The position numbers and the translations under genes are program-made. From NCBI GenBank assembly GCA_048595745.1, contig CP184361.1: a stretch of 64,000 nt of DNA, one strand, 5' to 3'. Source of the stretch: Aquipseudomonas alcaligenes_A (GTDB lineage Bacteria > Pseudomonadota > Gammaproteobacteria > Pseudomonadales > Pseudomonadaceae). Shown here piece by piece: positions 51,876 to 61,094 of the stretch. Below the pieces are notes generated by a model that saw nothing but the letters and a program-made list of their open reading frames with translations, was not told the origin of the DNA and ran no database searches. Positions within the stretch are counted from its first letter, which is position 1. Every line of letters starts with the position of its first letter.

Positions 51876-52274
51876 ATGGCCATCCTGCACAACCTGCCCA
51901 ACTTCCTGCTCTACTTCGCTACCGCGCTGGGCCTTTTCAGCCTGTTCATCAGCCTCTACCTGCACCTGACGCCCTATGCCGAGTTGCGGCTTATCCGCCA
52001 GGGTAACCTCGCCGCCGCAGTAGCTTTGCTGGGCGCGGTATTGGGCTTCGCGCTCCCGCTGGCAAGCAGCATCGCACACAGCGTGAGCGTGCAGGACATG
52101 CTGATCTGGGGCTTCATCGCCCTGCTGGTTCAGGCCTTGGTCTACGGAGTGGCCGCCCGCCTGCTGCCCGAGCTGAAACAAGGTATCGCCGAAGGCGAAT
52201 TGGCGCACGGCGTGTTTCTCGGCGGCCTGGCCCTGAGCGTCGGCCTGATCAACGCGGCCTGCATGGTCTACTGA
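51876..52274 (+). CDS. DUF350 membrane protein
   Basis: Integral membrane protein of 132 residues with four predicted helices (about 9-28, 45-66, 72-93, 112-130). DUF350 proteins are short two-repeat membrane proteins found beside YgiC-type ATP-grasp ligases. The first Met after the ATP-grasp stop (51876) is taken as start. It completes a three-gene operon with the DUF1190 and ATP-grasp genes. Its role may be to hold the ligase or its substrate at the inner membrane; this is inference. Confidence 0.8.
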   Translation: MAILHNLPNFLLYFATALGLFSLFISLYLHLTPYAELRLIRQGNLAAAVALLGAVLGFALPLASSIAHSVSVQDMLIWGFIALLVQALVYGVAARLLPELKQGIAEGELAHGVFLGGLALSVGLINAACMVY

Positions 52275-52349
52275 GAGACCCTGCGGTTGTAGCGCCCTGC
52301 CTGCGCCGGGATAATAGGCAACCTTTTTTGTGATCGCTCAGCCACGCGC

Positions 52350-52898
52350 ATGACCGACTTCCTCCTCGCCCTGATCGGCGCAGCGCTGGTCAGCAATCTG
52401 ATCCTCGGCCTGCCGCTGGCCGCCGATGCCCTGCGCCACACCCGCGCGCAGGCGCTGGGGCCGGCCGTCGCCTTGCTGATCCTGTTCGCCGCACCTGGCG
52501 CCTGGGTATTGCAGCAACTGCTGCAGGCGGTCGACCTGGCCTACCTGCACCTGTTGCTGTGCATACCGCTGCTGGCCGTGCTCGGCGGGTCGGCCCTGAC
52601 CCTGCTGGCACGCTGGCGCCCCGACCTGGCCCAGCCCCAGCTATGGCCATTGCTGCTGGGTAATGGCCTGGGCGCCGCCGTTCTGGCCCGGTCGCTGGAG
52701 AGCTTCTCTGCCGCGCTGGCGCTGGGTATCGGCGGCGGCCTGGGCTTCTGGCTGGTGCTGCAACTGATGAGCGACCTGCTCGGGCGCATCGAGCAGTGCG
52801 ATGTACCGGCCGTCTTGCGTGGTACACCGCTGCTGCTGATCGCCGCGGGCCTGATGAGCCTGGCCTTCCTCGGTTTCAATGGCCTGGGGGCGGCATGA
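52350..52898 (+). CDS. rnfA: Electron transport complex subunit RnfA
   Basis: Inner-membrane subunit of the Rnf/Rsx redox complex (182 residues, six helices). It belongs to the RnfA/RnfE/NqrD/NqrE fold that has pseudo-twofold symmetry. The sequence is diverged but shows the FLLALIGAALVSNLIL opening and a glycine-rich helix (LALGIGGGLGFWLVL). Its stop overlaps the rnfB start (ATGA). The operon runs rnfA-rnfB-rnfD-rnfG-rnfE-nth. Confidence 0.88.
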   Translation: MTDFLLALIGAALVSNLILGLPLAADALRHTRAQALGPAVALLILFAAPGAWVLQQLLQAVDLAYLHLLLCIPLLAVLGGSALTLLARWRPDLAQPQLWPLLLGNGLGAAVLARSLESFSAALALGIGGGLGFWLVLQLMSDLLGRIEQCDVPAVLRGTPLLLIAAGLMSLAFLGFNGLGAA

Positions 52899-54028
52899 GC
52901 GCACTGATCAGCATCCAGGCCATCGACGCCCTGCTGCCGCAGACTCAATGCGGAAAATGCGGGCACCCCGGCTGCAAGCCCTACGCCGAAGGCATCGCCA
53001 ACGGCGAGGCAATCAACAAGTGTCCGCCCGGCGGCGACGCCACCATCCAGGCACTGGCACAACTGCTCGATGTGCCGGAGCTGCCGCTGGAGCTGCCCGC
53101 CGTACCGCCACAGATCGCCCTGATTCGCGAGGCCGAGTGCATCGGCTGCACCAAGTGCATCCAGGCCTGCCCGGTGGACGCCATCGTCGGCGCGGCCAAG
53201 CTGATGCATACGGTGATCAGCGCGGAATGCACCGGTTGCGAGCTGTGCGTGGCGCCCTGCCCGGTCGACTGCATCGACATTCTGCCGCTGGCCGACGCCG
53301 AAGCCTTGGCCCAGCGCCAGCGCGCCGACCAGTTCCGCCGCCGCCATCAGGCGCACCTCGCCCGCCTGGCGCGTGACGAAGCCAGGCGCAAAGCCGAGCG
53401 TGCCGCCCGTGCAGCGGTGGTTCCACCTGCCCCCGTCGCACAGCCAGCAGCGGCCAGCGACGACCAGTACAAGCGCCTGAAGATCGAGGCGGCCATGGCC
53501 AAGGTGGTGCTGGCCAAGGCCGAGAAGCAGCTGGCCCAGCGCGGCAATGCCGAGCTGCAGCGCCAGGTGGAGGAGCTGCGTCAGGCCGCCGAGCGTGCCC
53601 AGCAAGCTCTGGATCAAGCCACGCCGCCGGCGCCCGTTGCGCCCACTGCGGGCATCGCCGCGCTCAAGCAGGCCAAGATCCAGTTCGCCCTGCGCCGTGC
53701 CGAGCTGGACAAGGCCGTCCGCCAGGGCGCCGACGAAGCGACTGTGCAAAAGCTGCGCTCCACTCTCGAAGCTGCCGCTCAGGCCCTGCATGCCGCCGAG
53801 GACGCCAGTGGCAAGCCACTGCCCCAGCTGGTGCGTACCGACAAGCACCCCGTGGATCTCAGGCTGCGCGAACTGAAGACCGAGCACGCCTACGCCCGCG
53901 CCGAACTGCAGCGCCTGGAGCGGCGCCTGACGGCCAATGCCGCAGCGGTCGACCCGCAAGCCCTGCAGCAGGCCCGCCAGCGCCTGGCGGATGCCGAGCG
54001 ACAGCTGCATGACCACCAGCAGCAGTGA
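52895..54028 (+). CDS. rnfB: Electron transport complex subunit RnfB, with long coiled-coil extension
   Basis: Iron-sulfur subunit of Rnf (377 residues). Residues 19-43 carry the first cluster (CGKCGHPGC...KC). Two ferredoxin motifs follow (CIGCTKCIQACPVD about 82-94; CTGCELCVAPCPVD about 112-125). Two features are unusual. The N-terminal membrane helix found in E. coli RsxB is absent, the protein starting MSALISIQAIDALLPQ. A 240-residue Ala/Glu/Gln/Lys-rich helical tail follows the clusters. The tail resembles in composition the C-terminal tail of RnfC, a subunit whose gene is missing here. It overlaps rnfD by 20 bp. Confidence 0.9.
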   Translation: MSALISIQAIDALLPQTQCGKCGHPGCKPYAEGIANGEAINKCPPGGDATIQALAQLLDVPELPLELPAVPPQIALIREAECIGCTKCIQACPVDAIVGAAKLMHTVISAECTGCELCVAPCPVDCIDILPLADAEALAQRQRADQFRRRHQAHLARLARDEARRKAERAARAAVVPPAPVAQPAAASDDQYKRLKIEAAMAKVVLAKAEKQLAQRGNAELQRQVEELRQAAERAQQALDQATPPAPVAPTAGIAALKQAKIQFALRRAELDKAVRQGADEATVQKLRSTLEAAAQALHAAEDASGKPLPQLVRTDKHPVDLRLRELKTEHAYARAELQRLERRLTANAAAVDPQALQQARQRLADAERQLHDHQQQ

Positions 54029-55013
54029 ACTGCGCTTCGACCCGCGCCCGAGCATGCAGCGGGTGCTGCTGGCCTGCCTGCCCGGTGCACTGGCACTGCT
54101 CTGGTTCAACGGCTGGGGCCTGCTGATCCAACTGCTGCTGGCCATCGCTACCTGCGTCGCCTGTGACCTGCTGACCCGCCGCCTGCGCGGCCAGCCACTG
54201 ACGCCGAAGCCGCACAGCCTGTTCCAGCAGCCGTTACTGGCCGAAGGCAGCGGCCTGATCAGCGCCCTGCTGCTGGCCCTGGCGCTGCCCAGCTATGCGC
54301 CCTGGTGGCTGACTGTGGCCAGCGCCGCCTTCGCCAGCCTGTTCGGCAAGGCGCTGTTCGGCGGCTTCGGCAACAACCCATTCAACCCGGCCATGCTCGG
54401 CTACGCCTTCGCCCTGGTCGCCTTTCCCGCGCAGATGGTGCACTGGCCGGCGCCCGGCAGTGGCCACGACCTGCTGGCCGGGCTGCAGCAGATCTTCGGT
54501 TTCGGCCCCGGCCTGCCGGACGGCTGGAGCCAGGCAACGGTGCTCGACAGCCTGCGCCACAACGACCGCCTGACCGTCGACGAGCTGTTCGCCAGCCACC
54601 CGGCCTTCGGTGGCGTCGGCGGGCGCGGCGTCGAATGGGTCAACCTGGCCTTCCTCGCCGGCGGCCTGTTCCTGCTGCAGCAGAGGGTGATCCGCTGGCA
54701 GGCGCCGGCCGGCATGCTCGGCGCCCTGTTCGTCGCCAGCCTGCTGTGCTGGAACGGCTCGGGCTCGGACTCCAACGGCTCGCCACTGCTGCACCTGTTC
54801 AGCGGCGCGACCATGCTCGGCGCCTTCTTCATCGTCACCGAGCCGGTCAGCGGGCCGGACAGCCCGCGCGGCCGCCTGTACTTCGGCATCGGCGTCGGCC
54901 TGCTGACCTACGTCATCCGTACGTGGGGCGGCTACCCGGACGGCCTGGCCTTCGCCGTGCTGCTGATGAACCTGTGCGTCACCCGCCTTGACCGCCTGGG
55001 AGCGCCGCGATGA
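54009..55013 (+). CDS. rnfD: Electron transport complex subunit RnfD
   Basis: Inner-membrane subunit of Rnf (334 residues, about eight to nine helices). It carries covalent FMN on the Thr of the SGAT motif, present here in LFSGATMLGAFFIVTEPVSGP. Another family landmark is FGGFGNNPFNPAMLGYAF. The start at 54009 (MTTSSSELRFDPRPSMQR) is inside the end of rnfB; the upstream open frame is a shadow of rnfB. In complete operons rnfC would lie between rnfB and this gene. Confidence 0.93.
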   Translation: MTTSSSELRFDPRPSMQRVLLACLPGALALLWFNGWGLLIQLLLAIATCVACDLLTRRLRGQPLTPKPHSLFQQPLLAEGSGLISALLLALALPSYAPWWLTVASAAFASLFGKALFGGFGNNPFNPAMLGYAFALVAFPAQMVHWPAPGSGHDLLAGLQQIFGFGPGLPDGWSQATVLDSLRHNDRLTVDELFASHPAFGGVGGRGVEWVNLAFLAGGLFLLQQRVIRWQAPAGMLGALFVASLLCWNGSGSDSNGSPLLHLFSGATMLGAFFIVTEPVSGPDSPRGRLYFGIGVGLLTYVIRTWGGYPDGLAFAVLLMNLCVTRLDRLGAPR

Positions 55014-55600
55014 AGCGTGCCGTCTTGCTCCTGCTGCTGATCGCCCTGCTCGGCGCCGGCCTGCTCGCCCTGCTCCAGCATTTCGCCGCACCGCGCATCG
55101 AGCAGCAGCGCCAGGCCGCCGCCGAACGCGCCCTGCTCGACCTGCTGCCCGCCGGCAGCTACGACAACCGCCCGCTGCAGCAGCCCATCGCCCTGCCGGC
55201 TGGCGGCCTACTGGGCAATGGCCGCGCCGAACAGGGTTACCTGGCCAGCCTGAACGGCAGGCCCAGCGCCGTGCTGCTGCCAGTGTCAGCTCGCGGCTAT
55301 GAAGGGCCGATCCAGTTGCTGGTGGCCGTCACCGCGGATGGCCGCCTGCTCGCCAGCAAGGTACTGCAGCAGCAGGAGACGCCGGGCCTGGCCGACCTGT
55401 CGGCACCCGCGCGGGTCAGCTGGCTGCGCAGCCTCGATGGCAAGAGCCTGGGTGCAGACTGGCGCCTGCGCGTGGACGGCGGGCGCATCGACCAGATCGC
55501 CGGCGCCACCGTCACTTCCCGCGCAGTGACGGATGCATTGCAGCGCGCCCTGCGCTTTTTCGATGCCGAACGCGAGCAACTGCTGGAGGCGCAACCATGA
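55010..55600 (+). CDS. rnfG: Electron transport complex subunit RnfG
   Basis: Membrane-anchored flavoprotein of 196 residues. One N-terminal helix (about 4-24) is followed by a periplasmic FMN-binding domain. The covalent FMN attachment motif is visible as IAGATVTSRAV (Thr), after the GRLLASKVLQQQETPGLAD segment. It overlaps rnfD and rnfE by 4 bp each (ATGA junctions), so translation is tightly coupled. Confidence 0.93.
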   Translation: MKRAVLLLLLIALLGAGLLALLQHFAAPRIEQQRQAAAERALLDLLPAGSYDNRPLQQPIALPAGGLLGNGRAEQGYLASLNGRPSAVLLPVSARGYEGPIQLLVAVTADGRLLASKVLQQQETPGLADLSAPARVSWLRSLDGKSLGADWRLRVDGGRIDQIAGATVTSRAVTDALQRALRFFDAEREQLLEAQP

Positions 55601-56151
55601 AGCGCGGCCTGCAGCTGCTTACCCTGGCGCCGCTGATCGGCTGTACCGACCTGCTGATCAAGGCACTCGGCATTGGCCTGGCCGGCCTGTTGCTGATCCC
55701 GCTGTGTGCCCTGTTGCTGGCGCCACTGCGCGCTCGTCTCAGCGGCAACGGCCTGGTGCTCGCCGCGCTGCTGATTGGCGCCACGCTGGCCAGCTGCGCC
55801 GAGCTGGCACTGCAGCTGTTCAGCACCGAGCTGGCCAACGCGCTCGCACTGTTCCTGCCATTATTGGCGCTGCCATGCCTGGCCCAGGCACTCGACGACG
55901 ACACCAATATCGAGCGTGCTGCCCAGACAGGCCTGCTGTTCGCCCTGACCGCCCTGGCAATGGGTGTGCTGCGCGAGGTCCTCGGCCACGGCAGCCTGTT
56001 CGCCCACGCCAACTGGCTGCTCGGCCCGGCCGCCACGGGCTGGCACTGGAATGCCAGCCTACCCCTGCTGACGCACAGCGCCGGTGGCTTTATCCTGCTT
56101 GGCCTGCTATTCGCCCTGCTCTGCCACCTCAACCAAGACGACGCCCGATGA
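55597..56151 (+). CDS. rnfE: Electron transport complex subunit RnfE
   Basis: Inner-membrane subunit of Rnf (184 residues, about six helices), paralogous to RnfA. It lines the membrane electron pathway with RnfA. Landmarks are LAPLIGCTDLLIKALGIGLAG and LGVLREVLGHGSLF. It overlaps rnfG and nth by 4 bp. Its presence with A, B, D and G makes the absence of rnfC stand out. Confidence 0.92.
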   Translation: MKRGLQLLTLAPLIGCTDLLIKALGIGLAGLLLIPLCALLLAPLRARLSGNGLVLAALLIGATLASCAELALQLFSTELANALALFLPLLALPCLAQALDDDTNIERAAQTGLLFALTALAMGVLREVLGHGSLFAHANWLLGPAATGWHWNASLPLLTHSAGGFILLGLLFALLCHLNQDDAR

Positions 56152-56786
56152 ACGCCGCCAAGCGCTTTGAGATCTTCCGCCGCCTGCACGAAGACAACCC
56201 CGAGCCCAAGACCGAACTGGCCTACAGCACGCCCTTCGAGCTGCTGGTGGCGGTGACACTGTCTGCCCAGGCCACCGATGTCAGCGTCAACAAGGCCACG
56301 GCCAAGCTGTTTCCGGTGGCCAACACCCCGGAGGCGATCTACGCCCTGGGCGTCGAGGGCCTGTCCGAGTACATCAAGACCATTGGCTTGTACAACAGCA
56401 AGGCGAAGAACGTCATCGAGGCCTGCCGCCTGCTGATCGAGAAGCATGGCAGTGTGGTGCCAGACAACCGCGAAGACCTCGAGGCGCTGCCAGGGGTCGG
56501 CCGCAAGACCGCCAACGTGGTGCTCAACACCGCGTTTCGCCAGCCGGCCATGGCGGTCGACACGCACATCTTCCGGGTCAGCAACCGCACCGGCATCGCG
56601 CCCGGCAAGAACGTGCTGGAGGTGGAGAAGAAACTGCTCAAGTTCGTGCCCAAGGAGTTCCTGCTGGACGCCCACCACTGGCTCATCCTGCACGGCCGCT
56701 ACGTCTGCCAGGCACGCAAACCGCGCTGTGGCGCCTGTCGCATCGAGGATCTGTGCGAATACAAGGGCAAGACTTCAGACGATTGA
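56148..56786 (+). CDS. nth: Endonuclease III
   Basis: Base-excision repair glycosylase/AP-lyase for oxidised pyrimidines (212 residues). The helix-hairpin-helix has the catalytic Lys (LPGVGRKTANVVL) and the catalytic Asp is in MAVDTHIFRVSNR. The C-terminal [4Fe-4S] ligands are spaced C-x6-C-x2-C-x5-C (CQARKPRCGACRIEDLC). It is last in the rnf operon, an old and widespread linkage. Confidence 0.97.
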   Translation: MNAAKRFEIFRRLHEDNPEPKTELAYSTPFELLVAVTLSAQATDVSVNKATAKLFPVANTPEAIYALGVEGLSEYIKTIGLYNSKAKNVIEACRLLIEKHGSVVPDNREDLEALPGVGRKTANVVLNTAFRQPAMAVDTHIFRVSNRTGIAPGKNVLEVEKKLLKFVPKEFLLDAHHWLILHGRYVCQARKPRCGACRIEDLCEYKGKTSDD

Positions 56787-56895
56787 CGAGCCTTTGAATC
56801 CCACATGGCTCCGATTGAAAAAATCTTTTTTACCGGCTCCAGCTTTGTGGTTATAAGGTGCGCCATCAGCATTCCGAACGCTGGAGTGGCCCCTT

Positions 56896-57078
56896 ATGAG
56901 CACTGACAAAGAAGAACTCGAACTCGAAGATGATTTCGTCGTCGAGGAAGTTGAAGACGCCGGCGAGCGCACCGTGGAAGTCGCCAAGACCAACCTGACC
57001 AAGCGCCGCATCATCGACAACCTGCTCGAGGAACGTCGCCTCAAGAAACAGCTGAGCGACTACGACTTCGACCTCTGA
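56896..57078 (+). CDS. PA3496-family small protein
   Basis: Acidic protein of 60 residues. The N-terminal half is almost entirely Glu/Asp/Val, and a basic helix follows (LTKRRIIDNLLEERRLKKQL). It matches the small Pseudomonas family named after PA3496, described as a putative envelope integrity protein and found just after nth. Function not shown by sequence. It has its own terminator. Confidence 0.8.
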   Translation: MSTDKEELELEDDFVVEEVEDAGERTVEVAKTNLTKRRIIDNLLEERRLKKQLSDYDFDL

Positions 57079-57090
57079 ACGCCGAACAGA

Positions 57091-57117
57091 AAAAAGCCCC
57101 GCGATGCGGGGCTTTTT
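57091..57117. terminator. Terminator after the PA3496-like gene
   Basis: Stem AAAGCCCCGC / GCGGGGCTTT with a 2-base loop, A's before and T's after. It is usable also by gloA on the minus strand. Confidence 0.87.
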
Positions 57118-57132
57118 CGTTGCAGCGCGGCC

Positions 57133-57525
57133 TCAGTCGTTGCGCGAGGGCGACAGCAGCTCGATCTTGTAACCGTCCGGATCCTCGACAAAGGCCAGGA
57201 TGCTGCTGCCATGCTTCATCGGGCCTGGCTCGCGGGTGATCTTGCCGCCACGGGAGCGGATGTCCTCGCAGGCCTTGTAGACGTCTTCCACTTCCAGGGC
57301 GATGTGACCGTAGCCGGTGCCCAGCTCGTACTGATCCACGCCCCAGTTGTAGGTCAGCTCGATCACGCTGTTCTCGGCCTCGTTGCCGTAGCCGACGAAC
57401 GCCAGGGTGAACTGGCCGTCCGGGTAGTCCTTGCGACGCAGCAGGGTCATGCCCAGCACTTCGGTGTAGAAGGCGATGGAGCGGTCCATGTCGCCGACGC
57501 GCAGCATGGTATGCAGCAGTCTCAT
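57133..57525 (-). CDS. gloA: Lactoylglutathione lyase (glyoxalase I)
   Basis: Detoxifies methylglyoxal as its glutathione hemithioacetal (130 residues). Metal ligands occur at the expected places: His5 (RLLHTMLRV), Glu in NSVIELTYNWG, His in GYGHIALEV, and Glu in GYKIELLSP. The short form without the extra loops is the nickel-type class. The start at 57525 has GAGGAAAA upstream; the longer frame runs into the argG terminator. Confidence 0.96.
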   Translation of the reverse strand: MRLLHTMLRVGDMDRSIAFYTEVLGMTLLRRKDYPDGQFTLAFVGYGNEAENSVIELTYNWGVDQYELGTGYGHIALEVEDVYKACEDIRSRGGKITREPGPMKHGSSILAFVEDPDGYKIELLSPSRND

Positions 57526-57544
57526 CAGGTTTTCCTCTTCGTAA

Positions 57545-57575
57545 AAAACAGAACCCCGGCTCGTGGCCGGGGTTC
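57545..57575 (-). terminator. Terminator of argG
   Basis: On the minus strand the stem GAACCCCGGCC / GGCCGGGGTTC-type hairpin is followed by TGTTTTTTAC. It separates argG from gloA. Confidence 0.85.
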
Positions 57576-57598
57576 GTCTGGCACGGGTGTTCAGCTTA

Positions 57599-58816
<1,218 letters not shown>

Positions 58817-58934
58817 GCCAATCAACTCCACGGGTTGTACGGAAAACCGGGGATTCTACCGGCCGTGTGGAATGATTTACAGGGGCGCGACAGACTCTAG
58901 CGACAAAGCGACAGTTTTATTTGCCGGCGCGACG

Positions 58935-59906
58935 TCAGGATTTCGCCGCCGGGGCCGCCGTGGGAGCAGGCTCACTGGCGGCCGGTGCAGCTTCGGGCGC
59001 AGGCGCAGCGGGAGCTGCGGCGGGGGCCGGCTCAGGCGTCACGACTGGCTCGCGTGACAGCGTCAGGGTTACGCGGCGGTTCTGCGCGCGGTTGGCCTCA
59101 CTGCTGTTTTTCACCAAGGGATAGCGTTCGCCATGGAAGCGCACGACGATCTGCTCGGCAGGAATCCCTCTGGACCTCAGGTACTCCTCCACCGCCAGGG
59201 CGCGCCGCCTGGAGTTATCGCGATTGGTCAGACGATTGCCACTGCTGTCGGAGTGGCCGTCTAGCTGGAAGCGATTGACGCTGGGGTCGGCCTTGATGAA
59301 ATCGAGAATGATGTCGAGCTTGGCCTGGGCCAGCGGCTCCAGCTGCGTGCCGTTCGGAAAGCCCAGCTGAGTCTGGCGGATCTGGTCGAAATTCACCGGC
59401 AGCAGACCCGCCGTGCACTTGAGGTAGTCGTTATAAGCCTTGTTGAAGCGGATCGGCAGCAGGCGCACTTCCAGGCTGTCGCCCCCATGCAGGGTGCGAT
59501 GACGCACCAGCGGACTGCGCCCCTCCATCAGGCCGGAAAGCAGGCGCCCGGCCTGCTCCTGGTTGCTGTTGAACGGTACCTGGCCGCTGCCAACCGCCAA
59601 CGCCCCCAGGTTGATGTCACCGCGACCCGGCTGCCAGGGCGCCGCTGCCGCCAGCAGGGTCGCCGATCCGGATCCCAGCCAGCGCTCGCGCACTGTGAGC
59701 CGGAAAGTCGCCTGCTCGCCGGCGCGGCGCACGAACTCACCGCTGCCGAAATCGGCGATGGGTTGACTCAGACGACACTCGAACTGATCGCCCTCAACCT
59801 TCCACTCCACTTTCTCCATGCGCGTCTGGAAAGTGATGGCCGCGGCCGGCATGCACCAGGGCAGGCAGGCGAGCAGGCTGAACAGGAAGGCAGGGGATCG
59901 GCGCAA
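58935..59906 (-). CDS. motY: Flagellar motor protein MotY (OmpA-like)
   Basis: Outer-membrane-associated protein of the T-ring that supports the flagellar stator (323 residues). It has a signal peptide (about 1-23, ending PAAA), an N-terminal MotY domain (about 24-165), and an OmpA-like peptidoglycan-binding domain (about 190-285, LDGHSDSSGNRLTNRDNSRRRA, with NRRVTLTL). The last 40 residues are an Ala/Pro/Glu tail. It lies between argG and pyrC, as in P. aeruginosa. Confidence 0.92.
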   Translation of the reverse strand: MRRSPAFLFSLLACLPWCMPAAAITFQTRMEKVEWKVEGDQFECRLSQPIADFGSGEFVRRAGEQATFRLTVRERWLGSGSATLLAAAAPWQPGRGDINLGALAVGSGQVPFNSNQEQAGRLLSGLMEGRSPLVRHRTLHGGDSLEVRLLPIRFNKAYNDYLKCTAGLLPVNFDQIRQTQLGFPNGTQLEPLAQAKLDIILDFIKADPSVNRFQLDGHSDSSGNRLTNRDNSRRRALAVEEYLRSRGIPAEQIVVRFHGERYPLVKNSSEANRAQNRRVTLTLSREPVVTPEPAPAAAPAAPAPEAAPAASEPAPTAAPAAKS

Positions 59907-60047
59907 AGTCGGCTCCGTCGGGAGAAACGGCTATCACAGCCCATATCGGCGGCGCCGGAACAAACTTGATAGGCACAACGAAACGACAGCAGGGCCACTG
60001 GCAAAACTGGTAGCATTCGCCCCACGTTTCACCTGCCGGGAACTCCC

Positions 60048-61094
60048 ATGTCCGACCGCCTTACCCTGCTGCGCCCAGACGACTGGCATATCCACCTGCG
60101 AGATGGCGCCGTCCTGCAGCACACCGTCCGCGACGTCGCGCGGACCTTCGCCCGCGCCATCATCATGCCCAACCTGGTGCCGCCGGTGCGTACCGCCGAA
60201 GAGGCCGATGCCTATCGTGCCCGCATCCTGGCTGCTCGCCCGGCCGGCAGCCGCTTCGAGCCGCTGATGGTGCTCTACCTCACCGACAAGACCTCGACCG
60301 ACGATGTGCGTGCGGCCAAGGCCAGCGGCTTCGTGCATGCCGCCAAGCTCTACCCGGCCGGCGCCACCACCAACTCCGACTCCGGCGTGACCAGCATCGA
60401 CAACATCTTCCCTGTGCTGGAAGCCATGGCCGAGGTCGGCCTGCCGCTGCTGGTGCATGGCGAGGTGACTCGCGCCGAAGTCGACGTGTTCGACCGCGAA
60501 AAGCGCTTCATCGATGAGCACCTGACCCGCGTGGTCGAGCGCTTCCCGACCCTGAAGGTGGTGTTCGAACACATCACCACCGGCGACGCCGCTGCCTTCG
60601 TCAAGGCCGCGCCCGCCAACGTCGGCGCCACCATCACCGCCCACCACCTGCTGTACAACCGCAACCACATGCTGGTCGGCGGCATTCGCCCGCACTTCTA
60701 CTGCCTGCCGATCCTCAAGCGCAACACCCATCAGGATGCCCTGCTGGATGCCGCCACCAGCGGCAATCCGAAGTTCTTCCTCGGCACCGACTCGGCACCG
60801 CACGCCAAGCACGCCAAGGAAGCCGCCTGCGGCTGCGCCGGCTGCTATACCGCGCATGCTGCCATCGAGCTGTACGCCGAAGCCTTCGAGCAGCGCAACG
60901 CGCTGGACAAGCTGGAAGGCTTCGCCAGCTGCCATGGCCCGGACTTCTACGGCCTGCCGCGCAATACCGACCATATCACCCTGGTCCGCGAGGACTGGGT
61001 CGGTCCGACCGAGTTGCCGCTGGGCGAGCAGGTCGTGATCCCCCTGCGCGCCGGCGAGAAGCTGCGCTGGCGCCTGCAGGAGGACCAGGCATGA
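60048..61094 (+). CDS. pyrC: Dihydroorotase (class II)
   Basis: Cyclises carbamoyl aspartate in pyrimidine synthesis (348 residues). Zinc ligands are in DDWHIHLRDG, the carboxylated Lys in HAAKLYPAGATTNS, and further His/Asp in LVHGEVT, VFEHITT and LGTDSAPHAKHAK. It belongs to the short active form, unlike PyrC' proteins bound to aspartate transcarbamoylase. It overlaps the rnt start by 4 bp. Confidence 0.97.
   Translation: MSDRLTLLRPDDWHIHLRDGAVLQHTVRDVARTFARAIIMPNLVPPVRTAEEADAYRARILAARPAGSRFEPLMVLYLTDKTSTDDVRAAKASGFVHAAKLYPAGATTNSDSGVTSIDNIFPVLEAMAEVGLPLLVHGEVTRAEVDVFDREKRFIDEHLTRVVERFPTLKVVFEHITTGDAAAFVKAAPANVGATITAHHLLYNRNHMLVGGIRPHFYCLPILKRNTHQDALLDAATSGNPKFFLGTDSAPHAKHAKEAACGCAGCYTAHAAIELYAEAFEQRNALDKLEGFASCHGPDFYGLPRNTDHITLVREDWVGPTELPLGEQVVIPLRAGEKLRWRLQEDQA

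Noticed and set aside
52541..54145. Open frame of 534 codons on the minus strand across rnfA-rnfB-rnfD
   Set aside because: It crosses three real overlapping genes. I checked it as a possible hidden rnfC on the opposite strand and found no NADH, FMN or ferredoxin motifs.
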